A stretch of DNA of 27,331 nt, from NCBI GenBank assembly GCA_040753075.1, contig JBFMHA010000049.1, positions 1 to 27,331 of the forward strand, read 5' to 3'. Positions 7,629-13,864 of this stretch are shown in pieces. A program made the position numbers and the translations under genes. Every line of letters starts with the position of its first letter. Position 1 is the first letter of the stretch. The DNA is from UBA6814 sp040753075. Lineage in GTDB: Bacteria; Desulfobacterota; Desulfovibrionia; Desulfovibrionales; Desulfovibrionaceae. The notes below the pieces were generated by a model. It made no database searches. It was not told the origin of the DNA and saw nothing but the letters and a program-made list of their open reading frames with translations.

Positions 7629-8426
7629 ATGAACAGCATCCGCCGGAAACGAGAAGCAGGATTCACCCTGATCGAATTGGGGGTTGTCCTGGTCATCGCC
7701 GGAATCATGCTCACCCTGGGCTATTACAGTTGGGGCATGGTGGTTGAGGGACGCAAGAACGCGGCCACCCTGGCCGAGTTGAGAAAAGTCCGGGCCTGCA
7801 TCATGGCCTCAATTACCGCCGACAACGTGTACCCCAGTTGGACCGCTACCCGCACCGCGCCCATCAACCCCACGAACGCCGTCGACCGGTGCCTGGAAGA
7901 CCGAGTCGACTCCCACACCAATCCCATCTATTTCATCGAGGGCGTGCGCTCCACGGCCCAGCGCGTCGCAGGAAACCCCTCCCTGGCTGGTGGGTGTCTC
8001 CTGCCCTCCACCTCCTTGGCCAGCACCGACCCGTGCAGTTCGAGCTACTCCACGTCTCCACCCGGACCTCCTCCCATTGTCCCGCAACCCGGGACCGCGG
8101 CCGGCAGCAGTTCTTACACAACCGATCGGGACGGGGTGGTCATCACCGATGTGGCCTTCATCCTGGCGAGCTTCGGCCGCTCCGGGGTGGCGGACAATGT
8201 CAACTTGCAGAACATGTTCCTCCCCGCGGGCACACTGTCCGCCTCGATCCTCGCGACCGGAATCAACCCATCTTTCGCCCGCGCCGCGTCGGACGGGACC
8301 GACCCGCTGACCGATCCCGCCCAGATTGGAAACTGGAGCAACGATATCTACCTAATCGTGACTTATCAGGAGATTCTGGGCGAACTGGCCAAGGCACGCG
8401 GACTCACAGGCAAGTCCGGCCTGTAA
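7629..8426 (+). CDS. Type IV prepilin-like protein (minor pilin A)
   Basis: The 265-residue protein starts with a class III leader: basic MNSIRRKREAG, cleavage after Gly11, then FTLIE with the conserved Glu at mature position 5, and a hydrophobic helix to about residue 35. The middle is Ser/Pro-rich (STSPPGPPP). The segment VAFILASFG...VNLQ (about 175-194) is shared with the next two genes. The ATG at 7629 has AAGGGA five bases upstream; an in-frame TTG at 7602 would lengthen the leader without need. Mature protein is expected in the inner membrane and then in the pilus. Which MSH minor pilin (MshB, C, D, O or P) it corresponds to cannot be decided by reading. Confidence 0.85.
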   Translation: MNSIRRKREAGFTLIELGVVLVIAGIMLTLGYYSWGMVVEGRKNAATLAELRKVRACIMASITADNVYPSWTATRTAPINPTNAVDRCLEDRVDSHTNPIYFIEGVRSTAQRVAGNPSLAGGCLLPSTSLASTDPCSSSYSTSPPGPPPIVPQPGTAAGSSSYTTDRDGVVITDVAFILASFGRSGVADNVNLQNMFLPAGTLSASILATGINPSFARAASDGTDPLTDPAQIGNWSNDIYLIVTYQEILGELAKARGLTGKSGL

Positions 8427-8439
8427 GGAGTAATACGGC

Positions 8440-10335
8440 ATGCGACGTAGCACCTCGCAGTTCAGCAGCATTCGGAGTTTGGCGCCACACGGCTTCACCC
8501 TCATCGAGATGGCGGTGGTGCTCATCATCGTCGGCATCATCGCCGCCCTTACCATCCCGCTCGTGGGCGAGAAGCTCAAGCAGGACAAGCTCTCCAAGAG
8601 CCGCGGCACCCTGAACGCCCTGAGGCAGGAGATCATCGGCTTCGCCCTGGCTAACAAGGTCCTGCCCGGGGAGGCGGCGGTGGAGACCAGCTTCGCCAAC
8701 GCCCGCGACGCCCAGCAGAACTACATAGCCTACTATGTGGATCCCAACCTGAAGAGCGGAGACTTCTGCACCCAGACCAGCACGAATTATGCGCTCACCA
8801 TCGGGGGGACCACCTACTCCAACCTGGCCTTCATCATCGCCAGCCGGGGGGGCAACCAGAACCTGCAGATCGATGCGGACTCGACCGGCAGCGCTCCGGC
8901 TTCGCGCACAGTGGTATCCTATTCCCAGGGTACGGTGACCGACACCGCGAACGGCAATCCGCCCAACACCAGCCAGACCTACGACCTGCCCGGTCCGGCC
9001 AGCGCCACGGACGAGTTCGACGATCTGGTGGACTACGTGACCTTGGACTACTTGAAAAGCCGCGTCTGCGATGCGACGGCGAGCGAGCCGATCAATGGGA
9101 TATTGCCGTTCAAGGACATGGCCGCGAGCTTTCCCAAGAGCACTACGCAGAACTTCGTTGCAAACAACGTCGGCGCGGTTAACGTCGGCGCCAATGAACT
9201 TTCCTTTGGAAATGGGTACTCTAATACGCGGGCCTGCATCTGGTACGATGGAACATACCCCGCGACGAACAATGATGAGCTGCAATGCGAGAGCAACGCC
9301 AACAGCGTCACCATCTGCCAGGGCAGAGACAAGGATGGAGCGGGCGGAAGCACCTATCGGTGGGATAAGCTGCGCTTCGTATTCCGGTTCAATGTCCTGA
9401 ACGCAGACGCCAGGGTGGATTCCTATGCGTTCATGGGGGGGATCGTCTTCGCGATAATCAACGGGGCCGATCTCCAGAACGTCGACAGCACCCCGCCCTG
9501 CGGGGGCGGCGGCGGGAACGATGGGTTCCTGGGCTATGCAAACACGGGGATATACAACCCCAAGCTCGGCGTGGAGATTGACCTCTACCCCAATGACGAT
9601 ACGGCCGGGACCGATAACCAGAACGACCCGGGCCCCAATGAGTCGAGCTTCGGCATCACCTGGGCGGTGCCTGCGGCATGCTCAGGGAGCATCGCGCAGC
9701 CGTCGTACGCGAATCACGTCGCCCCGGTATTCTTCCAGGAGGGTGACGCGGACGGGGGCGTCATGGACAACCGGCATGGAGAGCCGTCGGCAAACACCGA
9801 CATCCGGAACCCCTATTTCACGCAGATCGAGGATGCCGACTGCAATGGCGCCCAGGACAGCATCGGGACGCCGGCATTGTATGATGGCTTCCTGACCAAC
9901 GCCACCGCCTACGAGGATGGGACGCCGGACCGGAACAAGCAATGGCTGGAGGACGCCACCAACCACTGGATACGTATGGAGATCCACCGCGGCCTCGCCG
10001 TGGATGCGACCCATGGCGCGGGGAACAGGTACAAGTATACGGTGAAGATATGGATGGACGACACGCCCAACGCGTCCTTCCTGAACCTCGCCGCGGACCT
10101 CGGCGAGAACCTGGCCAACGCCGACATGTTCGACATGTACAGCGTTTGGTTGACTTCGGCATTGTCCGCCGAGCTCAATACGTTCCGCTTCGGCTGGACC
10201 ATGGCCATTGACACGAACGGCGCCGCAGCCGCAGTGGTCGCCCTGCTCGGCGGGAGTAACCCCGGGGGACAAACCGTCAGCGTGGCCGATTTCGGCTTCA
10301 ACGGGACATCGACCGCCTGCGTCGGCTGCCCGTAA
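8440..10335 (+). CDS. Large prepilin with lectin-like C-terminal domain (putative pilus adhesin, minor pilin B)
   Basis: The 631-residue protein has a prepilin leader (cleavage after Gly18, then FTLIEMAVVLIIVGIIAAL). Residues about 19-210 resemble the neighbouring minor pilins, with YYVDPNLKSG, NLAFIIASRGGNQNLQ (128-143) and DDLVDYVTLDYLKS (194-207). The remaining 420 residues look like a concanavalin A-type (L-type lectin/LamG) beta sandwich: LRFVFRFNV, MGGIVFAIING (332-342), LGVEIDLYPN (376-385) followed by an Asp/Asn-rich loop, and HWIRMEIHRG with YKYTVKIWMD (509-540). Several Cys and Gly-rich loops could bind metal or form disulfides. The ATG at 8440 has AAGGAG nine bases upstream and follows minor pilin A by 13 bases. 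The lectin region appears less GC-rich than its neighbours. Sugar binding is inferred from fold, not shown. Confidence 0.8.
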   Translation: MRRSTSQFSSIRSLAPHGFTLIEMAVVLIIVGIIAALTIPLVGEKLKQDKLSKSRGTLNALRQEIIGFALANKVLPGEAAVETSFANARDAQQNYIAYYVDPNLKSGDFCTQTSTNYALTIGGTTYSNLAFIIASRGGNQNLQIDADSTGSAPASRTVVSYSQGTVTDTANGNPPNTSQTYDLPGPASATDEFDDLVDYVTLDYLKSRVCDATASEPINGILPFKDMAASFPKSTTQNFVANNVGAVNVGANELSFGNGYSNTRACIWYDGTYPATNNDELQCESNANSVTICQGRDKDGAGGSTYRWDKLRFVFRFNVLNADARVDSYAFMGGIVFAIINGADLQNVDSTPPCGGGGGNDGFLGYANTGIYNPKLGVEIDLYPNDDTAGTDNQNDPGPNESSFGITWAVPAACSGSIAQPSYANHVAPVFFQEGDADGGVMDNRHGEPSANTDIRNPYFTQIEDADCNGAQDSIGTPALYDGFLTNATAYEDGTPDRNKQWLEDATNHWIRMEIHRGLAVDATHGAGNRYKYTVKIWMDDTPNASFLNLAADLGENLANADMFDMYSVWLTSALSAELNTFRFGWTMAIDTNGAAAAVVALLGGSNPGGQTVSVADFGFNGTSTACVGCP

Positions 10336-10362
10336 TCTGCATTTGCTGGAAAAGTGACCGCC

Positions 10363-10959
10363 ATGAGAGCAGCGAGAAAAGGCTTCACCCTGGTTGAACT
10401 GGCCGTGGTGCTGGTGATCATGGGCCTCATCGGCTACGTGTTCTACGGGGCCATCTTCGAGTACCTCAAGCGGGAGAAGATCAGCATGGCCCAGGAGCAA
10501 CTGGAGGGCGTCGTCACCCAGTTGCAGGGGGTGGCCGTGGCCCAGGGGACCCTCCCCGATCCCGCGGTCGGAGGCCTGCTGCCCACCAGCTACGCCTACT
10601 CCACAGACCTCTGGCGCAGCCGGGTGCGCTACTGGCTGGCCCCGGAGCTGGCCGGAGGCGCGGCCATCTCCGGAGTGACCGCCACCACCCTGTCGGTGGA
10701 GGAATACTCGGCCCTGGGGCCAGCCGGGACCTTCGTTGGCGGAACCTTGGACCGCACCGTCACCAACGTGGCCTTCGTGCTCGCCAACCTCGGGTCGGAC
10801 CTGACCCTGCAGGTCGAGGACGTGGGCGGCGCGGGCGCTACCATCCGCATTCTCACCAGGGGCTATGGGGACATAACTGTCGGCGCTGTGGCTGTGCGCT
10901 ATGACGACCAGGCGGTGTATCAGACCTTGAACCAGATGCAGGCGATTCTGCTCCAGTAG
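10363..10959 (+). CDS. Type IV prepilin-like protein (minor pilin C)
   Basis: The 198-residue protein has a short leader MRAARKG, cleavage after Gly7, then FTLVELAVVLVIMGLIGYVFYG. It shares with minor pilins A and B the segments RYWLAPELAGG (about 89-99) and NVAFVLANLGSDLTLQ (135-150) and a YDDQAVYQTLNQM tail, so the three are paralogues. A GTG at 10354 is in frame, but the ATG at 10363 gives the standard short leader and has GGAAAAG at workable spacing. It follows minor pilin B by 27 bases, presumably in one transcript, and is followed by a terminator-like hairpin. Confidence 0.85.
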   Translation: MRAARKGFTLVELAVVLVIMGLIGYVFYGAIFEYLKREKISMAQEQLEGVVTQLQGVAVAQGTLPDPAVGGLLPTSYAYSTDLWRSRVRYWLAPELAGGAAISGVTATTLSVEEYSALGPAGTFVGGTLDRTVTNVAFVLANLGSDLTLQVEDVGGAGATIRILTRGYGDITVGAVAVRYDDQAVYQTLNQMQAILLQ

Positions 10960-11023
10960 CGCATCGTCCCGTTGCCCGGCCGCCGCGCCGTGCGCCGGCC
11001 GGGGGAAGAGGGCGGCGCCCTGG

Positions 11024-11050
11024 CCGGCCCGCTTGGAGCGGGCCGGTTTT
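11024..11050 (+). terminator. Intrinsic terminator after minor pilin C
   Basis: A perfect 10 bp stem, 11024-11033 with 11037-11046, has a three-base loop and is followed by TTTT (11047-11050). It lies about 65 bases past the stop codon and would end the three-gene minor-pilin transcript. The gap from here to 11194 shows no clear promoter consensus. Confidence 0.75.
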
Positions 11051-11194
11051 CACATGGTGGAATTCGGCCTGCGGTTCCTTCAGGTTGCGCCCTTCGGTTT
11101 TTTTGCATAGATACAACATCATGCGTGTGCCCGAAAAGGTTTCTTCCGATATCCTCCACCGACCGGACGCCGCCGCTCCCCGGCGGAGCGTGTG

Positions 11195-11824
11195 GTGAGG
11201 GCGCGTCCGCGCCGCTCCCCGGGGGCGGCCCGCCGCGCCGGGGACAGCCCGGGCTTCACCATGCCCGAGATGGCGCTGGGGTTGTTCCTGGTCTTCGCCC
11301 TGGTGCTCGGGCTGCTCCTGGTGGTGACCTGGGAGGGCGGGGACATCGACCGGCCGGGCGGGGTGAATCCCTACCGCGCGCACTACGCCGGTTACATCCA
11401 CGATCGGCTGCTCGCCTGGAGGGGTGCCATCATGAACTACCGGGACATGACCGGCGTGCTCCCCGGGGACGGCCCGGGCGGGACCAACGCCACCGGCGGC
11501 CCCATCGGCAACGGCAACGGCCGGGTGGAGCGGGAGAACGGGGAGAACCAGAAATTCTTCAGCGACCTGCACGGCGCAGGCCTGGCCAGCGAGCCGGTGG
11601 TCCGCGTCCGGTCCCGGATCATGGACTTCTACTGGGCGGACCTGACCCGGAACGGCACCACGGCCAAGCCCGACCACTACATGAAGCTCCCCAACATCCA
11701 CGCGGACGAGGCCCTGGCCTACGACTTCAAGTACGACGACAAGAACCGGCTGTCCGGGGACGCGGTCTTCTTCCCCAACCCCGACGGCACGGTGGACCTC
11801 TTCGTCCGGTTCAATCCCTACTGA
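11195..11824 (+). CDS. Atypical type IV prepilin-like protein (minor pilin D)
   Basis: The product of about 209 residues has a long, Arg/Ala-rich leader ending in GDSPG, then FTMPEMALGLFLVFALVLGLLLVV, so the mature protein keeps the +1 Phe and +5 Glu but has Pro at +4. The soluble part resembles the separately transcribed pilin at 12966: RGAIMNYRDMTGVLPGDG matches ATIAQTYYDKTGQFFNDG there, followed in both by a Gly/Asn/Thr-rich loop. The start is a GTG: 11195 lies six bases after GGAG, and 11192 is also possible. It is followed 29 bases later by the UshA-like gene. Confidence 0.75.
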   Translation: MRARPRRSPGAARRAGDSPGFTMPEMALGLFLVFALVLGLLLVVTWEGGDIDRPGGVNPYRAHYAGYIHDRLLAWRGAIMNYRDMTGVLPGDGPGGTNATGGPIGNGNGRVERENGENQKFFSDLHGAGLASEPVVRVRSRIMDFYWADLTRNGTTAKPDHYMKLPNIHADEALAYDFKYDDKNRLSGDAVFFPNPDGTVDLFVRFNPY

Positions 11825-11853
11825 CGGCTCGCGCCCTTACCCGAGGATTCCCC

Positions 11854-12735
11854 ATGCGCCGCTCCGGCCTCGCCGCGCTCCTTTTCCCGCTCGCCCTCGT
11901 GCTGGCCGCCGGGGTCGCGGGGGCCGGCGAACGTCCGGCCTTGCTGACCCTGGCCTACACCGCCAACTCCCTGGGCGAGTTCAGGGAATGCCCGGTGTGC
12001 GGGGCCGAGGCCCTGGGGGGGCTGGGGCGGCGGGCCACGGTCTTCAAGGACCTGCGGGCCGAAGGCAAGGGGAAGGTCATGTTCTTTGCCGGACCCTACG
12101 AGTTCACCCCCGTCGTGGTGCGGCGGCCGGGGTCGCCTGACCTGGCGCGGGCCCTGGCCCAGGCCTACGGCCTGCTCGGCTACGACCTGGGGGCCGTGAC
12201 CCCGCAGGAGGCGGAGTGGCTGGCCGCGGCCGGGGCGTCCCTGCCCGGGGCCTGGCGACGCCTGGACGACAAGCCGCACACGGTGCTCATTGACCGGGAC
12301 GGCGTGAAGGTGGCCGCGGTCCTCTTTCCGGCCGTGGACGCGGCGAGGGATCCGGCCGCGTTCGAGGCCGCGCTCCAGGCCGTGCGGGCCGAGGCCGGCC
12401 GGTCCCGGTCCCGGGCGGCCCTGGTGGTGGGCGTGAGCCCCTGGGGCGAGAGGGCGGAGGGGAAGTTCCTGGAGGCCGCCCCCGGGGCCGTGGACGTGCT
12501 CCTGGGCGGGGGGCAGGCCATGGGCTACGGCGTGCGTCCCGCGGCCGGGGGCCGCACCGTCTGGGTCCGGCCGCCCTTCGACGGCCGGGGGGTGGTGGTG
12601 TTCGACCTCCTGGCCCTGCCCAGGGGGCCGGAGCGGGCCTGGAAGCCGGGGGAGCATTACGCCGCCGAGGTGCGGATGCTCGAGCAGTCCATTCCCCAGG
12701 ATCCGGCGGCGGTGAATCTCTTCAACGGGTTGTGA
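11854..12735 (+). CDS. Secreted UshA-like protein with degenerate phosphoesterase N-terminus and CPVC motif
   Basis: The 293-residue protein has a clear signal peptide (MRRSGLAALLFPLALVLAAGVAGAG). The mature start LTLAYTANSLGEF and GGLGRRATVFKDLRAE follow the pattern of UshA/5'-nucleotidase metallophosphoesterases (usually HTNDxHG ... GGxARxAT), but the Asp and His metal ligands are replaced, so normal phosphatase activity is unlikely. A CPVCG motif sits between these blocks, where a redox or metal role is possible. I recall proteins catalogued as UshA-like (seleno)proteins with such a motif; here both positions are Cys codons. The ATG at 11854 has GAGG about seven bases upstream. An open frame extends upstream to 10972 but only because of GC-rich codon bias. 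Its presence in the pilin block is unexplained. Confidence 0.65.
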   Translation: MRRSGLAALLFPLALVLAAGVAGAGERPALLTLAYTANSLGEFRECPVCGAEALGGLGRRATVFKDLRAEGKGKVMFFAGPYEFTPVVVRRPGSPDLARALAQAYGLLGYDLGAVTPQEAEWLAAAGASLPGAWRRLDDKPHTVLIDRDGVKVAAVLFPAVDAARDPAAFEAALQAVRAEAGRSRSRAALVVGVSPWGERAEGKFLEAAPGAVDVLLGGGQAMGYGVRPAAGGRTVWVRPPFDGRGVVVFDLLALPRGPERAWKPGEHYAAEVRMLEQSIPQDPAAVNLFNGL

Positions 12736-12810
12736 AATGGGCGGTTGGACCTTCCCGCGCCGGGTTTCGCGCACGCCATCGATTTGAGGAGAGAAAAAGC
12801 GCCGTCCCCC

Positions 12811-12839
12811 TTGACCCTGTGGGCGGAGAGTAGTATGAA
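12811..12839 (+). promoter_or_regulatory. Sigma70-like promoter of the riboswitch-linked pilin
   Basis: TTGACC (12811-12816, five of six) and TATGAA (12834-12839, four of six) are separated by the ideal 17 bases. The predicted start near 12846 falls just upstream of the predicted riboswitch, which makes the promoter call more credible. Confidence 0.6.
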
Positions 12840-12851
12840 TTGTCCATAAGT

Positions 12852-12928
12852 CGATGAGAAGGCCATCCCCGTCGCGAGACGGGCGCGGAAAGCCGCGGAT
12901 CTCCTGCAGACTGCCGGGCTGCCTCACA
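12852..12928 (+). ncRNA. Predicted GEMM-I (c-di-GMP-I) riboswitch in the pilin leader
   Basis: The leader folds like the class I cyclic di-GMP aptamer. An outer TGAG/CTCA helix (12855-12858 with 12923-12926) is weak. GGC (12861-12863) pairs with GCC (12892-12894). Within it a 6 bp stem CCCGTC/GACGGG is capped by a GCGA (GNRA) tetraloop (12874-12877), followed by five bases and AAAGCC (12889-12894), as in the family. The second arm has CGG/CCG (12896-12898 with 12914-12916), a one-versus-three-base internal loop, then TCT/AGA, ending in GGGCTGCC. The base equivalent to G20 of the Vibrio Vc2 aptamer is G (12861), as in c-di-GMP rather than cGAMP sensors. Deviations: CATC replaces the usual AAA, CGCGG replaces GACGC, and the outer helix is short. 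Confidence 0.75.
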
Positions 12929-12965
12929 AAATGCTCCATTTTTTTCTCAAACGGAGGGTAATGAG

Positions 12966-13757
12966 ATGAGAGTTCCGGTTCGCAGGAAGCCGTCCGGCTT
13001 CACCCTGGTGGAGATGGCCATCGTTTTGGTCATCATCGGCATCATCCTGGCCGGCGTCATGAAGGGCCGGGACATCGTGCGCGGTTCGCAGGTCAAGCAG
13101 TTCTCCCAGCAGTTCGCCCAGAAGTGGGCCACCATTGCCCAAACCTACTATGACAAGACCGGTCAGTTCTTCAACGACGGCAACGTCAACGGCGGCACCG
13201 GCACCACGGCCACCAACCCGGCCAACGGCCGAATGGACGGCTTTACCCTCTCCGCTGCCGGATCGACCGCCCTGTTGCAGACCCTGGAGAACGTGGGCAT
13301 CCCGGTGTGTTCGCTGCTCAAGTCCAAGCTGGTCAGCCCGGTGGCCAGAGTCAATGTCGTAGCTGCCACCGTCCCCTGCCGGGACAGCGGCGCCGTCAAC
13401 ATTCTCAATCCCTGGCAGACCAATGTGGATGGCGAGTATTCCGGCAGTGTCCTGGTCGAGGCCGACCTCGTAGCCCTTCTGCTCGACCTGAACGGCAATA
13501 ACGTCCTCCGCAACTGCGTGGTGCTGTACAACGTGCCTGTGGATGTGGCCCTGGGCCTGGATACGGCCATAGACGGCAAGGCCGACGCCACCTCGGGCAC
13601 TTGCGTGGCCATCTCGAACGGTCGCGCCATCACCGCCTCGGCCACCACCCTTGCCGAGGGCGCGGACGTCACCGCTATCATGCCCGTGGCGTGGGCGGAT
13701 CCCTCTAACACGGCGGCAACCGGTCTCCAGGACGTGGCTATCGTTCTGGACTTCTAG
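12966..13757 (+). CDS. Type IV prepilin under riboswitch control (candidate major pilin, MshA-like)
   Basis: The 263-residue protein has a classical leader MRVPVRRKPSG, cleavage after Gly11, then FTLVEMAIVLVIIGIILAG. The soluble part starts with an alpha-helical stretch (RGSQVKQFSQQFAQKWATIAQTYYDKTG), a Gly/Asn/Thr loop, and four cysteines that could form disulfides. Two or more GC-rich-neutral Ala/Thr/Val segments follow. It is larger than a typical 150-170-residue major pilin. The ATG at 12966 has GGAGGG seven bases upstream; the ATG at 12961 is out of frame and closes at once. It stands alone between its own promoter and a terminator, preceded by a predicted c-di-GMP riboswitch, which is the pattern expected for the abundant subunit. 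Confidence 0.85.
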   Translation: MRVPVRRKPSGFTLVEMAIVLVIIGIILAGVMKGRDIVRGSQVKQFSQQFAQKWATIAQTYYDKTGQFFNDGNVNGGTGTTATNPANGRMDGFTLSAAGSTALLQTLENVGIPVCSLLKSKLVSPVARVNVVAATVPCRDSGAVNILNPWQTNVDGEYSGSVLVEADLVALLLDLNGNNVLRNCVVLYNVPVDVALGLDTAIDGKADATSGTCVAISNGRAITASATTLAEGADVTAIMPVAWADPSNTAATGLQDVAIVLDF

Positions 13758-13779
13758 GCCGACCTGAAGAAACAAGAGA

Positions 13780-13812
13780 AGGCCTCTCTCCCTCGGGAGG
13801 GAGGCCTCTTTT
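13780..13812 (+). terminator. Intrinsic terminator of the riboswitch-linked pilin gene
   Basis: A 12 bp stem with one G-T pair (13780-13791 with 13796-13807) is followed by C and four T residues. It begins 22 bases after the pilin stop codon and separates this gene from the next transcription unit. Confidence 0.88.
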
Positions 13813-13864
13813 CTTGAATCGATCGGGTCGCCACGACGTCCGCCCGGCTCCTGGAGGCCCGAAC

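Noticed and set aside
10972..11853. Upstream extension of the UshA-like gene frame
   Set aside because: It would run through the terminator and the prepilin at 11195 in another frame; the ATG at 11854 gives a clean signal peptide and ribosome site.
12861..12861. Interpretation of the leader RNA as a cGAMP-type GEMM variant
   Set aside because: The base equivalent to position 20 of the Vibrio aptamer is G, as in c-di-GMP sensors; A would be expected for the cGAMP-preferring type. The alignment is by eye, so not excluded fully.
12929..12945. AAAATG/CATTTT hairpin plus T-run as an intrinsic terminator
   Set aside because: The stem is only six A/T-rich pairs and too weak alone; kept only as a possible part of a riboswitch expression platform.
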